From Arachis hypogaea (taxonomy: Eukaryota > Streptophyta > Magnoliopsida > Fabales > Fabaceae), in NCBI RefSeq assembly GCF_003086295.3, contig NC_092050.1, forward strand, positions 145,731,699-145,795,698: DNA of 64,000 nucleotides. The letters are read 5' to 3'. Below, in pieces: positions 10,963 through 22,557 of the stretch. A program made the position numbers and the translations under genes. Positions within the stretch are counted from its first letter, which is position 1. Each line of letters begins with the position of its first letter. The notes under the pieces were generated by a model. The model saw only the letters and a list, made by a program, of their open reading frames with translations. It was not told the origin of the DNA and made no database searches.

Positions 10963-12289
10963 TTGGAGATCTTTTTATGGTTGAAGCTACTCTAAATAAA
11001 ATTCTGAAATAACTCCTTTAATTATATAATCCGCTGTACAATTTACATCTCTTTAAATTAAGACAATAATAATTCTTCCATTTCAATTTATAATATCTTG
11101 AATATGTTTTATCAAATTCTATTTTAGAATATTATTATTGGGTATCTGTCTGTTTATTAAAAAAATAGCATTTAAACAATTAGTTTTACATAACACCTTC
11201 TGAAATTTACTATCTTAAATTAGAAGTAAGTCTCTCCAAATTATATACAGTTTAGTATAAAGAATATTACAAACTTCAACTTTTTCAATATAACCCTTTA
11301 ACCAATAACCATCGAAATCACATTGAAGAAGACACCAAAAATTGGCTAAATCCTCAAAAATAAACAAGCTAGCATCACAATTCAATTTAATGGACTTGGT
11401 AGGAGGAGGAGTCCAATACAAGCAGAGAAAGGGAGGGAGGGGAGACAAAGCTCGATGCATTAAGAAAATGGTATGCAACTTCCTTGTGAAGCTACGAATC
11501 AAACTCACCACTTTACTAGTACTCTAGAGAGCATCTGGATTAAATAAATCATTATTCTTACTTCTTCAAATCTACCAGATAATCGAGTAGAAAATAAAAG
11601 CATCCCTAGGACTAAGACTTCTACAAAGCCAATGTCGTAATTCTAAGTAATCAGAATATAATCTAAGCACAGTCCAAATCTCTTTGGTCCCTGGGTAATT
11701 TCATAGACAATACAGAATAGTTTTAGGACTAAGTTGACACTAATAACAAATATTCGACTAAACTAAACCACGCTCAAATTAAAACTCCGTCGTAGGAAGA
11801 GTATTATGAAGATTAAACCAAGTCAAGAACATATTTTGTTGGTTTAAAGTTATATATTTTGTATCCACGATTTATAAATAAATTTAGGATAAATAAAATA
11901 ACGCACTTAAATTATTTTATTATTAACAAAAATATTTTAAAATTTTGTTATTCACAAAAGTGTTTTCAAATTATTAAACAACATAATAAAAATATACATT
12001 TATAAATTAAGACATTTTACATTAATAAAAAAAAAGTGACGAAACAAAAAAAAATTTATGTGATAAATGAGATTCTAACCTTGATAAGTTAGATATATCA
12101 TATTTTTTTATGTTTATGGAGCACCAAACAAATCTCTAATCACAACTAAATATTCTTTATACGTATTTAAATTATTCAACAAATTTATATCTTAGTAACC
12201 AAACAACTATGATGTGTATCAACATAAACAGAAACATTAATTGAAAATTTGAAATAAACACACCCTAAAAAATGAAAAAAAGAATTAAT
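10963..12289. repeat. 1.3-kb tandem duplication, copy 1
   Basis: It begins TTGGAGATCTTTTTATGG and ends near ATGAAAAAAAGAATTAATTT; the same beginning and end recur in 12341-13649. It contains antisense LINE RNase H debris (11215-11511). The two copies are separated by about 50 bp that includes GGAGACTCGAACCCGC. By eye, identity is high (around 90 percent) with small indels. Confidence 0.85.
11215..11511 (-). pseudogene. LINE-type RNase H remnant, copy 1
   Basis: The minus strand reads WTPPPTKSIKLNCDASLF followed by a degraded run ending near LYIIWRDLLLI. This is the layout of the RNase H-like domain at the end of plant L1 ORF2 or its free-standing relatives (PPP-G-KLN-DGS, then AEL-A...GL-LA). 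The first catalytic Asp context (NCDAS) remains; later motifs are eroded. It is an old fragment within the duplicated unit. Confidence 0.55.
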
Positions 12290-12340
12290 TTTTTTTTATC
12301 AAAGATAGGAGACTCGAACCCGCAATCTTTTAATTTAATA

Positions 12341-13649
12341 TTGGAGATCTTTTTATGGTTGAAGCTACTCTAAATAAAATTCTGAAATAGCTGCTTTAAT
12401 CATATGATTCGCTGTACTATTTAAATCTCTTTAAATTAAGACAATAGTAATTCTTCTGTTGCAATTTATGATATTTTGAATATGTTTTACCAAATTCTAT
12501 TCTAGAATATTATTATTGGGGATCTGTCTGTTTATCAAAAAAATAGCATCTAAACAATCAGTTTTGCATAACACTTTTTAGAATTTATTATCTCAAACTA
12601 AAAGTAAGTCTTTCCAAATTGTATACAATTTAGTATAAAGAACATTACAAATCTCAACTTTTCCAATACAACTCTTTAACCAATAACCATCGGAATCACA
12701 GAGAAAAAGACACCAAAAACCGACTAAATCTTCAAAAACAAACAGGCTAACATTACAATTCAATTTAATGGACTTGGCTGAAGGAGGAGTTCAATGCAAG
12801 CAGAGGGAGGGAGGGAGGGCAGACAAAGCTCAATGCATTAAGAAGACGGTATGCAACTCCTTGTAAAGTTACTAATCAAACTCACCACTTTATTAGTACT
12901 CTAGAGAGCATCTGGATTAAATAAATCATTATTCTTACTTTTCCAAATTTACCAGATAGTCGAGTAAAAAATAAAAACATCCCTAGGACTAAGATCTCTA
13001 CACAACATATCGTAATTCCAAGTAATCATAATATAATCCAAGCACAGCCCAAATCTCTTTGGCACTTGGGTAATTTCATAGACAATGCAGAATAGTTTTT
13101 GGACTAAGTTGACACCAATAACAAATATTCGACTAAGCTAAATTACGCTCAAATTAAAATTCTATCGTAAAAAGAGCATTATAAAGACTAAACCAAACTA
13201 AGAATATATTTCGTTGGTTTAAAGCTATATATATTTTGTATCCACGCACGGTTTATAAGTAAATTTAGGATAAATAAAAAAATGTATTTAAATTATTTTA
13301 TTATTAACAAAAATATTTTAAAATTTTGTTATTCACAAAAGTGTTTTCAAATGATTAAACAAGGTAATAAAAATATACATTTGTAAAATCACATTAATAA
13401 AAAAAATTAACGAGACAAACAAAAATTTTTATGTGATAAATGAGATTCTAACCTTGATAAGTTAGATACGTCACATTTTCAACAAACAAATCTCTAATCA
13501 CAAGTAAATATTCTTTATACGTATTTAAATTATTCAACAAATTTATATCTTAGTAACCAAACAATTATGATGTGTATCAACATAAACAGAAACATTAATT
13601 GAAAATTTGAAATAAACACACCCTAAAAAATGAAAAAAGAATTAATTTG
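12341..13649. repeat. 1.3-kb tandem duplication, copy 2
   Basis: This is the direct repeat of 10963-12289 in the same orientation. It carries small deletions relative to copy 1, for example around 13476 where copy 1 has extra bases (about 12100-12125). Confidence 0.85.
12597..12905 (-). pseudogene. LINE-type RNase H remnant, copy 2
   Basis: This is the counterpart of 11215-11511 in the second repeat copy. The antisense reading still shows the KLNC-type start, but further frame changes have broken the ORF. Confidence 0.5.
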
Positions 13650-16190
13650 ATCCTTACAAAACTTTGCACTTGAATTAGATTTTTACAAGATATAAATGAC
13701 ACAGGGTTTTTTTTTCCCCTATTTTTTCTTTTGTTGACATTGTGAATCCATGCTTACGTTGTTGAATCATAGTATTGTATGTATTTTCAGTTTTCATGGT
13801 GTCAATTAACTATTATATCAGCATAAAATTTTAGTGGCTAAATTGATTTATTCGTAAATTTTAGTAACTATATATACATATATGATAACTGATAAGCGTT
13901 AGCCCATAAATTAAATTCACGTTTAATAAGATATATACTAATGCACCCATTTGAGTGTGTGTAGTGGTTGGTTTTTTAGGATATTTTTTAATTTAGTATG
14001 TTAAAAATTAATTTGTTTAACTTAATACATTAAAAATTAATTTGTATATAGCAAAATTTAAATTTTTAATATTTATTTAAATAGACTAATAAATTAATCT
14101 TTAGGCTAATACAACTTAATTTGAGTGTGTAGTGTGAACCTTCAAAATAAAGTTGAGAAGGTAGACACGGGAAAGATGAGGGAACCAAAACAACTAAACA
14201 AGAGGTTGGGGCATTCTATGTTCCAATCATAAAACAAGCCTCCACACGCACACCATGTGTACCACATCACAATAAGGCGTAAGCTAATAAAATATGAGTA
14301 ATATCTTATCTTATTTCATATATAAGAAGCTTCTATGAACATTTCCAGCAAGAGAGGAGGAAGCAAGTAATTTGTATGACACAAAGAAAACGGATGAAAG
14401 TTAGAAAATTAGTAAAATTTATTACTTTTAATCAGTAATTAGTTATTAATGTTTAAAAATATAAGTAAAAAGTATGTTATTGAATTACTATATTAAAAAA
14501 ATTGGATTAATAACTAAAAGTAATAGTAAAAAACAATAAATTTTGTTGAGTTCTTAAACATTTCTTAAAAAAAAATAATTATTTGCTAAGTTCTTTAAAA
14601 TTTAAACAGAAAATTACTTATTAAAAAAATTCAACTTAAAAAAAAAGCAATTTTTCAACTAACATTAATTAATTTTTGAAACTACTTTTATTTTAAATTT
14701 CAATTCTAAATTTTAACTCTAAATATTAAATTATAAAATTAAAAAATAATTTATAATAAAAAATAATTAATATTAATTAATTAAAAATTGGTTGATAAAA
14801 AAAGCTGTATGATTATTAAAAATATTAAAATACTTGTTAAAATTATAAAAAAAATGTTAAGAAAACAATATTTTGAGATTTCAAAGTTTATATATATGTT
14901 TTTTTTTTTTTTTTTGTATTATTAAGAAGGGGCTTGACAAAAACGTTTGATTATAAAGCCTCCATAGTTGATCCACGTTGAACATGACAAGCAATACCAA
15001 CAGTGTGCCTAAAAAGAAGGAGTGGTATATCCAAAACCAGTGGGCAAGTGAAATGGGGTGATCAAAGGCGCCCACAGTACTACACAAAACCACCGTACGG
15101 AACTCCCACAAAACCGGGAAACCACTTTCCATCTTTCATCTCAATCATCATCACCTCCTCTTCATCTACTATTCATTTGAATCATTTCTACGTGCCCCCA
15201 TCTCATTCTCCTTGATATTTTATTCAACACAAATTAAACTTAAATCTTACAATTATTATTATTATTATTCAATAGACAATATAATATGCTATATCATAAA
15301 AAAAATTAAAATTTAGAATTTGAAGGTTTATTTTGTTACTAAAAGAACTGAAGTGAAAATTATTAATTTAGTAATAAATCGACCTTAAAAGGAAAATTGA
15401 TCGGTGGATTATAAAATAAAACAAATATTATTTTATGCATTACTATGATAATTATATATAAAATTATGAAATTAAATTATACAAATTGTCCCTCTTTATA
15501 TTTTCTTAAAGTTTAATTTTAATACAATAAAATTATAAAACATTTTATTATCTAATCATATCAATTTTTGATAATTATTTACGTAATTAATTTAAAATAT
15601 AATTATTTTTACTAATATATTATTATATAAATAAACAAAATTGCATATATTTTTTAGATTACTTTGATCATTATTATTTTATTTTCATGATGATTATAAA
15701 TATTTTTATTGAAAATAAATTTAAAAAAACATATAACGTTAACTGAAAAATGATATAAAAAATTAAGAAATAGCAATATCTGTTTTCATAATTACACAGT
15801 AATGTAAAATGTTACACAATACTAATGCATATTAATCTATATCTATATAAAGTAACTGTGTAATAGTAAGTTAATAACACATAAATTAATCAAAACGATA
15901 AATATATTATATGTTTATGTTAAGATAACGGAAAGGTTGAAAATAAAATAAAATAAACTATAAAATTATAATTCAAATAACATAAATTTTTATCTTCACT
16001 TAAAAATTTTAAATTTCAGTCTCACTCTTAATTTTAATAAAATAAAAATCCAAAGTTCATTGTATTTAAGGAAGCATAGCGTGAGGGCATGACATCAGTT
16101 TTGATTAAAAAATTGATAAGAGTAGGACCCAACCCCAAAAACCAGGGATGTAGCAACAGCAAATCCAATCACCGAATCAAAAAACTACCA
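13650..16190. other. AT-rich upstream region of the LBD gene, no gene seen
   Basis: No supportable coding sequence. A possible MITE lies at about 14405-14547 (separate entry). The stretch 15000-15210 is less AT-rich but its short ORFs show no family resemblance. Confidence 0.5.
14405..14547. mobile_element. Possible small inverted-repeat element (MITE-like)
   Basis: The left side reads AAAATTTATTACTTTTAATC...TAGTTATTAAT and the right side carries its approximate reverse complement (ATTAATAACTAAAAGTAATAG...AATAAATTTT). It could form one imperfect hairpin of about 140 bp. No clear target duplication was found, and AT-rich DNA can produce such pairing by chance. Confidence 0.35.
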
Positions 16191-16297
16191 TTTTCTTGGA
16201 AGCAAGCAAAGTGAAGAAGCATCATTCCACCACCAAAACCAACTGCGCCCTCTTTTCCCACTCTTCTCTCTTCCAAATCCACACGCCCCCCTCTCAC

Positions 16298-16304
16298 TAT
16301 AAAA
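16298..16304 (+). promoter_or_regulatory. TATA box of LBD gene
   Basis: TATAAAA lies in a CT-rich leader 67 bp before the ATG at 16371, a normal plant promoter distance allowing a short 5' UTR. Confidence 0.65.
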
Positions 16305-16370
16305 CCCCCACGCTCTCAACCCTCTATCTTCTCTCTCCTACAATTTTCTCTCTTCTCAAACACATACACC

Positions 16371-17187
16371 ATGCGATTAAGCTGCAACGGTTGTCGTGTC
16401 CTTCGCAAGGGTTGCAACCTTGAATGCCCCATTAAACCCTGCCTCCATTGGATCAAATCGCCGGAATCACAGTCCAACGCCACCCTCTTCCTCGCCAAGT
16501 TCTACGGCCGCGCTGGCCTCCTCAACCTCCTCACCGCCGGCGATCCCAAGATCCGCCCAGGTAAAAAATAAAATTTCAAAACTTTTTCCATTTTCCTGAG
16601 AAAATGCAAGAAAATGATGGAATTCTTCTTGGCTTTTGTTTCTAATATTCTTTTTTTTCCCAGCTATTTTTAAATCTTTGCTATACGAAGCTTGCGGCCG
16701 GATAGTGAACCCGGTTTTCGGTTCGACCGGGTTGCTATCGACTGGGAGCTGGCACTTGTGCGAAGCAGCTGTTGAAGCCGTTCTTAGCGGCGCGCCGATT
16801 AGACAACAGGATGCTTCAGATGGCGGTGACCAGCTGCTAAACCCGTCTGATATTCGCCACGTGGTGAAGAGGGGGAAATCTTGCAGCTCCGATAATGTCC
16901 TTAAGCCCCGGAAGAGCCAGTTCAAGAGGCGCGCTGAGAAGTCGAAGCCGGAGCCGGAGGTTAAGCTGGATCAGGGTGTAGCCGAGTTGGTGGTGGAGGC
17001 TTGCGTAGTGAATGAGTTAGATGACTCGGCGAGCCCTGACTCAGGGTCTGGGCTGAGTGAGCACGTAAGTGTTGTTGTTGGCGGCGGTGCAGAAGCTGAT
17101 AGCGGCTCAATTGAGAGTGTCAATCCGGCTCGAGCCGATGATGGGGAGCTTGAGCTGGAGCTGACTTTGGGGTGTCAGTGGCTTTGA
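16371..17187 (+). CDS. LBD: Class II LOB-domain transcription factor (LBD40/41/42-like)
   Basis: A plant-specific DNA-binding transcription factor expected in the nucleus. Two exons: 16371-16560 and 16664-17187, joined by a GT-AG intron in phase 1 (G|CT gives Ala), making 237 aa. The N-terminus [20 protein letters not shown] holds the C-X2-C-X6-C-X3-C zinc motif, where class II proteins normally read [12 protein letters not shown]3-C. The GAS-type block runs through [21 protein letters not shown] and [20 protein letters not shown]. The acidic C-terminus ends [13 protein letters not shown]. Class II members lack a full leucine-zipper block, and the segment after the GAS block fits that. The [11 protein letters not shown] segment resembles LBD41-type proteins more than LBD37-39. 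The start is the only ATG giving the conserved N-terminus. No stops or frameshifts: an intact gene. Exon 2 and downstream DNA are duplicated at 21118 onwards. Confidence 0.93.
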
Positions 17188-17614
17188 TATTGACACGTAT
17201 AGGGAGGGGTTGATTTCTTTGGCCAGTTCAATTTCTGTTTGTCGTACAAGAGAAGAGACATACTAGTTTTAGCCGCAGTTATAAAATATTTAATTAGATT
17301 TTAGTGGTAAATATATTAATATATGATATATGATATACTATGAGCTTAGGTTGGTGGTGATATATGTTTTTTGTTCACCCCAATTCACTTGCGACAAACT
17401 TGGGGTCTTTCAGATGTGTACATTGTGAAGAGAATTTATAGAATTAAATTTTCTCTTTTAGCAATTCAAAAATTGGTTCATATGATCATATTGTTGCAAA
17501 TATGTATGTGTTTTCAGTAAGCAACGGAACATTTTGGGTTTTGCAATATTGAATCTATAAACAATTATCATGACTAAACATTCAACCAGAAATCATGGAA
17601 TATAGACTTGAAGT

Positions 17615-17902
17615 GGCGAATCAAATGCCCTTGACTCCTTGAGCCATCATTTCAGCAAACAAGTTGATGGCTTCCGGAATCAACTCATTTTCAAGACACC
17701 TATAAATCATTGAAGTTCATGTAAGGGAATCCTTGTCAAGCATGTTATTAAAGAGGTTACATGCCTTTAATACTTGCCCAGCACTAAGATAGCCAGCAAT
17801 CATGAATGTGCATGCAATTGTGTTTTTGATGGATGATCTGTGAAACAAATTTTGAGCTTTTTCTAACTGGCCAGCATGAATGTAACCATTTATCATAGAA
17901 TT
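17615..17902 (-). pseudogene. PPR-protein fragment (copy 1)
   Basis: The minus strand reads like pentatricopeptide repeats: NSMINGYIHAGQLEKAQNLF, then ACTFMIAGYLSAGQVLKACN, then AINLFAEMMAQG. About three repeat units remain, with internal stops (for example after KDSLT). PPR proteins are organelle RNA-binding proteins; this piece has no start, stop or organelle signal and is debris downstream of the LBD gene. The consensus N-x-M-I-x-G-Y style suggests a PLS-class parent, not certain. Confidence 0.7.
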
Positions 17903-18082
17903 AATTATTTATACTCTTCTATTTATTTTTTTAAAGAACATTACTTGTTAGTTGCTACTAATATATTACAATATGCATTATAATCCATACATAGTAGGTT
18001 ATTGATATGTGAATTTTTTTAGTATCTAATATACTTAACGTATATTTAATCCATAATATATGTTATATATGTTCATATAGCC

Positions 18083-18586
18083 TGATCCAATTAGCAAAGT
18101 CAGACCTAATAAAACAAAAAGTTTCGTCAATAAAGGTGGCATCCACGAACATACTCGGTCTCTTTAAAGAGGTTGGACACCGACAAAAGGAAGTCAGCTC
18201 TACCTACCCGAAAGTAAGTAACTGCCTCCTAAATCTCGCCTATAATCTTTATCTTCACTAAAAAAATGGATCCCAACAAACTTTCAAGATGAAGGGAACG
18301 GTTATCCATCAGAAAAGACGGAACTATTCCAATAAAGATGGTTATCAACTTTACTATAAATACACTGACATCCCTCAGGTATAATTTACGTTCTAATATA
18401 CTAAAAACCTGTCTAAAGCCCTTGCTAACTTAAACATCAGAGTCTCTTGTAGGTACCACCCCTAACCTCCTCACGAGAAACTGGGACAGGCGGCACCTCA
18501 GTATCGACAAGTCAGATGCTGCTACTCAAAGGGACCTAGACCTCACGTTCAGGTCCAAACCAACGTTTCAGGTAACTCTCGGAACA
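18083..18586 (+). repeat. 5' LTR of Tat-lineage gypsy element (copy 1, 504 bp)
   Basis: It starts TGATCCAATTAGC and ends CTCTCGGAACA directly before the primer site. It is the same length as 22558-23061 and related to the 3' LTR at 31641-32073. A TATA-like CTATAAATACAC (about 18354) is the probable LTR promoter. Confidence 0.85.
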
Positions 18587-18587
18587 T

Positions 18588-18605
18588 TGACGCCATTGTC
18601 GGAGA
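18588..18605 (+). other. Degenerate tRNA-Asp primer site of Tat element (copy 1)
   Basis: TGACGCCATTGTCGGAGA differs at four places from TGGCGCCGTTGCCGGGGA, the complement of tRNA-Asp; all four are G-to-A or C-to-T. It lies 1 bp after the LTR end. Confidence 0.65.
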
Positions 18606-18626
18606 CCTGAAGTTCATCCCTTAATG

Positions 18627-19952
18627 ATGGCGGACGACCAATATGAAGACGGCCGTATGGCATCTGAATCTGAAGGCGAGCCCCCAACCAGAGGGCAACA
18701 CCCTTGTGCTACCTCCGCCACACCAAACTCATGATCCCCACGGGGAAGGACCCTCGGGAAATCCCCAGCCAAGACGGATTCATTCAGAAATCCGTCACCC
18801 TGAGGAGGAAGAACCCCCTTAGACAGCAAATATACTAGGTCTAGTCTGTGGCCAGCCAGAATAGCTAGAACAACTCGAATACGAGACTTAACGACAACGG
18901 GAAGCAATGCGGGAACTATGGAGAGAGGTAAGGTGATGAAGAGAGCTAGAAGAAAAAACTCTTGAAGCTAGAAGCCGACCTTCTCAATCGAAATAACCGA
19001 ACAGATCAGGAAGAAAGTCCTCTAGACGGAGAAGATCCATTCATAGAAAAGATCATACGGGCCAAAGTTCCCAAGAACTTTAAAACACCTGACATGGATC
19101 TCTATGACGGGACGACCGACCCAAGACACCACCTCAGTAATTTTAAAAGTCGGATGTACCTAGCTGACGCCTCTGACGCCACCCGCTGCAAAGCCTTCCC
19201 AACCACTCTGACCAAAGCGGCCATGAAATGGTTTGATAACTTACCCCTCAAGTCGGTAACCTGCTTCGACGACCTGGCAAACAAGTTTCTGACCAGATTC
19301 TCCATTCAAAAAGACAAGACAAAACACGTCCCGAGCTTGCTAGGAGTCAAACAACAGGTTGGAAAAACCCTCCGAGATTACATAAAAAAAGTTCAATAAG
19401 GCGTGCTTGGAAATCCAAAGCTTGACCACTGAAGCCGTAATCATGAGACTAGTCAATGGCCTCAAGGAGAGACCGTTCTCCCAGTCCATATCTAAGAGAC
19501 ACCCAACTTCTCTAAATAAAGTTTAAGAAAGGGCAGAGAAATACATCAACATGGAGAAAAATTCTCGACTTAGGGAACCTTTCCCACAGCCAAGCCTGCC
19601 CTACCAATCCTGGGAAAAGGAAAAAGAGCCCAAAAAGAAAGAAGAGCAAAATATAGAGAAGTCTCAAAAGTACCACAATTATACTCCTCTTAAAGTCTCT
19701 CTAGTAAATGTCTACAGAGAGATATGCCATACGAAGAAGCTCCCGCCTCCTCGTCAAATTAAACATAAAAAGGCGGAAAGTCGGACAGAATACTGTGAGT
19801 ACCATAGGCTCTACGGACATTCCACTAACGAATGTTACAACTTGAAGAATGTCATTGAAAAGCTGGTCAGAGAAGGCCAATTAGACAGATACCTGACTGA
19901 CAGATCGGACTATCTAAGGAAGAGAAGGAGGGAGGAAGAGGAAAGACGATAA
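18627..19952 (+). pseudogene. Tat-lineage Gag, broken (copy 1)
   Basis: Capsid/nucleocapsid precursor of a Tat-lineage Ty3/gypsy element. It opens with MADDQYEDGRMASESEG. The conserved gag block is intact at about 18962-19399: PKNFKTPDMDLYDGTTDPRH, then FPTTLTKAAMKWFDNLP, then FLTRFSIQ. After a frame change the frame from 19551 carries basic sequence and a single zinc-knuckle-like C-X2-H-X4-H-X4-C (CEYHRLYGHSTNEC, about 19797-19838). At 19966 it runs into unrelated LTR sequence. Several stops and frame changes make it non-functional. Confidence 0.85.
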
Positions 19953-19966
19953 GAACATCCGCCTCA

Positions 19967-21116
19967 TGTAAGAACTACGAATTAATTAGCCAATTTATTA
20001 ACGTAAAATAATAACAATTTAATTGCCCAGAATATGTTCAAAATTTTATAATATTAATTAGAAAATATAAATATGATATTTGGACTCTGTAGATTTTTCT
20101 GAGTTGGAAAATGTAATTTTCTTCGAAAAATTGAGTAAAAACGCGTACCGGTAAATTAACCGGCAGTACCGGCTTAAATCTGTCCGGTATTGTGTAAGAA
20201 TAATAAAAATAGTAGAAAACCTTAGAAAAATATTTAGAATTAAAAATCAGATACTAATTTTGAAGGTTTGACCCAAAGTTGAGCCAAACGGGCCAAAAAC
20301 GCTAACGGATTGGACTGGGCCTAAGTTCGGCCCAAGCTCAATACATATAACCCAATTAATGAACCCCCCATTCAGCCACTCCATCCTCACAAACACAACA
20401 ACACAGCTGCAAGTGAGAAGAGAGTGAGGGTTTCATTTTCACTATTCACCTCAAACTTCCCAAGCTCATAACTTGAGCTACGGAGCTCCAATCGCCGCAC
20501 CTTTTGCGGCCACGCAATCACCACGAAGAGCTCTACAAAACTCACCCAAGAAACTGGTAAGGAAATTATGAATCCCTTCTCAGCCTTTCCTTCAAAAATT
20601 AAAAAATCTAGTGTTTGGGATTTTTGAAGTTTTGATATTTTGTTGTGTTTAGGACTAATCTAACTTGAGGAATCTATTGGGTTTTGCTTCCAAAACTGTT
20701 GGACAAGGTAAGAGTATCTTGAACCCTTGTGAAATTGTGATTAAGATGAATCCTAGGTTGATTGATTATGAATTATGTGTATATAGCTTGATGTTGTTAT
20801 TGTTGGCACTTATTTGGACCTTTGGATTGATTGTTGGTGATTGGAGGCTTGAGTTGGACTCAATTTGGTAATTTAGTGCATATTGGGAATCGGCTAAGGT
20901 ATGGTTTTGGTTTTCTTTATGTAATATATAATATTTCTGGACACTTAGGCTAGTGACCTATAGGATAGGTTTGGATTGTATTGGTTGTTGAACTTGTGGA
21001 ATGATGATGTATAATGACTTGATGATTTTGTTTATTTTGATGAATTGTGATGTTGATGTTGATAAAATGATGTTGAATATTGAGATTGAGGTTGAATGAA
21101 GTTGATCATTGTCTTG
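19967..21116 (+). repeat. Truncated Tekay/Del-type LTR at the duplication junction
   Basis: It starts TGTAAGAACTACGAATTAATTAGCC and shares with the solo LTR at 32215-34949 a GAGCTCCAATCGCCGCACC-type block followed by GCGGCCACGC and GAGCTCTAC, and farther on GGGAATCGGCTAAGGTATGG. The right end is missing: at 21117 the sequence switches into LBD intron. It is a fragment of a large chromovirus-type LTR. The 68-aa ORF at 20665 is not a gene. Confidence 0.7.
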
Positions 21117-21192
21117 CATTTTCCTGAGAAAATGCAAGAAAATGATGGAATTCTTCTCGGCTTTTGTTTCTAATATTCTTTTTTTTTTTCAG

Positions 21193-21716
21193 CTATTTTT
21201 AAATCTTTGCTATACAAAGCTTGCGGCCGGATAGTGAACCCGGTTTTCGGTTCGACCGGGTTGCTATCGACTGAAAGCTGGCACTTGTGCGAAGCAGCTG
21301 TTGAAGCCGTTCTTAGCGGCACGCCGATTAGGCAACAGGATGCTTCAGATGGCGGTGACCAGCTGCTAAACCCGTCTGATATTCGCCACGTGGTGAAGAG
21401 GGGGAAATCTTGCAGCTCCGATCATGTCCTTAAGCCCCGGAAGAGCCAGTTCAAGAGGCGCGCTGAGAAGTCGAAGCCGGAGCCGGAGGTTAAGCTGGAT
21501 CAGGGTGTAGCTGAGTTGGTGGTGGAGGCTTGCGTAGTGAATGAGTTAGATGACTCGGCGAGCCCTGACTCAGGGTCTGGTCTGAGTGAGCACGTAAGTG
21601 TTGTTGTTGGTGGCGGCGCAGAAGCTGATAGCGGCTCAATTGAGAGTGTCAATCTGGCTCGAGCCGATGACGGGGAGCTTGAGCTGGAGCTGACTTTGGG
21701 GTGTCAGTGGCTTTGA
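21193..21716 (+). pseudogene. LBD: LBD pseudogene lacking exon 1
   Basis: This is a duplicate of exon 2 of the LBD gene, still preceded by an intron polypyrimidine tract and AG acceptor. Exon 1, with the C-X2-C-X6-C-X3-C zinc motif, the promoter and the start codon, is absent; an LTR fragment lies upstream instead. The frame is open to the same stop. Changes include E-to-K in LLYKACG, G-to-E in LLSTESW, A-to-T in LSGTPIRQ and P-to-L near the end. An ATG at 21207 could start a 169-aa product without a DNA-binding zinc motif, but nothing suggests it is expressed. Confidence 0.9.
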
Positions 21717-22175
21717 TATTGACACGTATAGGGAGGGGGTTGATTTCTTTGGCCAGTTCAATTTCTGTTTATCGTACAAGACAAGAGACATACTAGTTTA
21801 AGTAGTTTTAGCTGCAGTTATAAAATATTTAATTAGATTTTAGTGGTAAATATATTAATATATGATATATGATATACTATGAGCTTAGGTTGGTGGTGAT
21901 ATATGTTTTTTGTTCACCCCAATTCACTTGCGACAAACTTGGGGTCTTTCAGATGTGTACATTGTGAAGAGAATTTATAGAATTAAATTTTCTCTTTTAG
22001 CAATTCAAAAATTGGTTCATATGATCATATTGTTGCAAATATGTGTTTTCAGTAAGCAACGGTAAGGAGACAATGAGATTAAGGAACATTTTGGGTTTTG
22101 CAATAATATTGAATCTATAAACAATTATCATGACTAAACATTCAACCAGAAATCATGGAATATAGACTTGAAGTG

Positions 22176-22379
22176 GCGAATCAAATGCCCTTGACTCCTT
22201 GAGCCATCATTTCAGCAAACAAGTTGATGGCTTCCGGAATCAACTCATTTTCAAGACACCTATAAATCATTGAAGTTCATGAATGTGCATGCAATTGTGT
22301 TTTTGATGGATGATCTGTGAAACAAATTTTGAGCTTTTTCTAACTGGCCAACATGAATGTAACCATTTATCATAGAATT
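22176..22379 (-). pseudogene. PPR-protein fragment (copy 2, with internal deletion)
   Basis: This is the same antisense PPR debris as 17615-17902, shortened by about 100 bp: copy 2 passes from GAAGTTCATG directly to AATGTGCATGC, removing most of one repeat unit. Confidence 0.7.
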
Positions 22380-22557
22380 AATTATTTATACTCTTCTATT
22401 TATTTTTTTAAAAAACACTACTTGTTAGTTGCTACTAATATATTGCAATACGCATTATAATCTATACATACTAAGTTATTGATATGTGAATTTTTTTAGT
22501 ATCTAATATACTTAACGTATATTTAATCCATAATATATAATATATATGCTCATAGCT

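Larger units (their letters stand above)
16589..19715. repeat. Tandem segmental duplication, copy 1
   Basis: The unit runs from inside the LBD intron (CATTTTCCTGAGAAAATGC) through LBD exon 2, its 3' flank, a PPR fragment, a Tat LTR and most of a Tat gag. Copy 2 is 21118-24187. LBD exon 2 differs at about 12 of 524 positions by my count. Confidence 0.92.

Noticed and set aside
16316..16599. Alternative ORFs overlapping LBD exon 1 on both strands
   Set aside because: The spliced class II LOB frame explains the sequence and its base composition.
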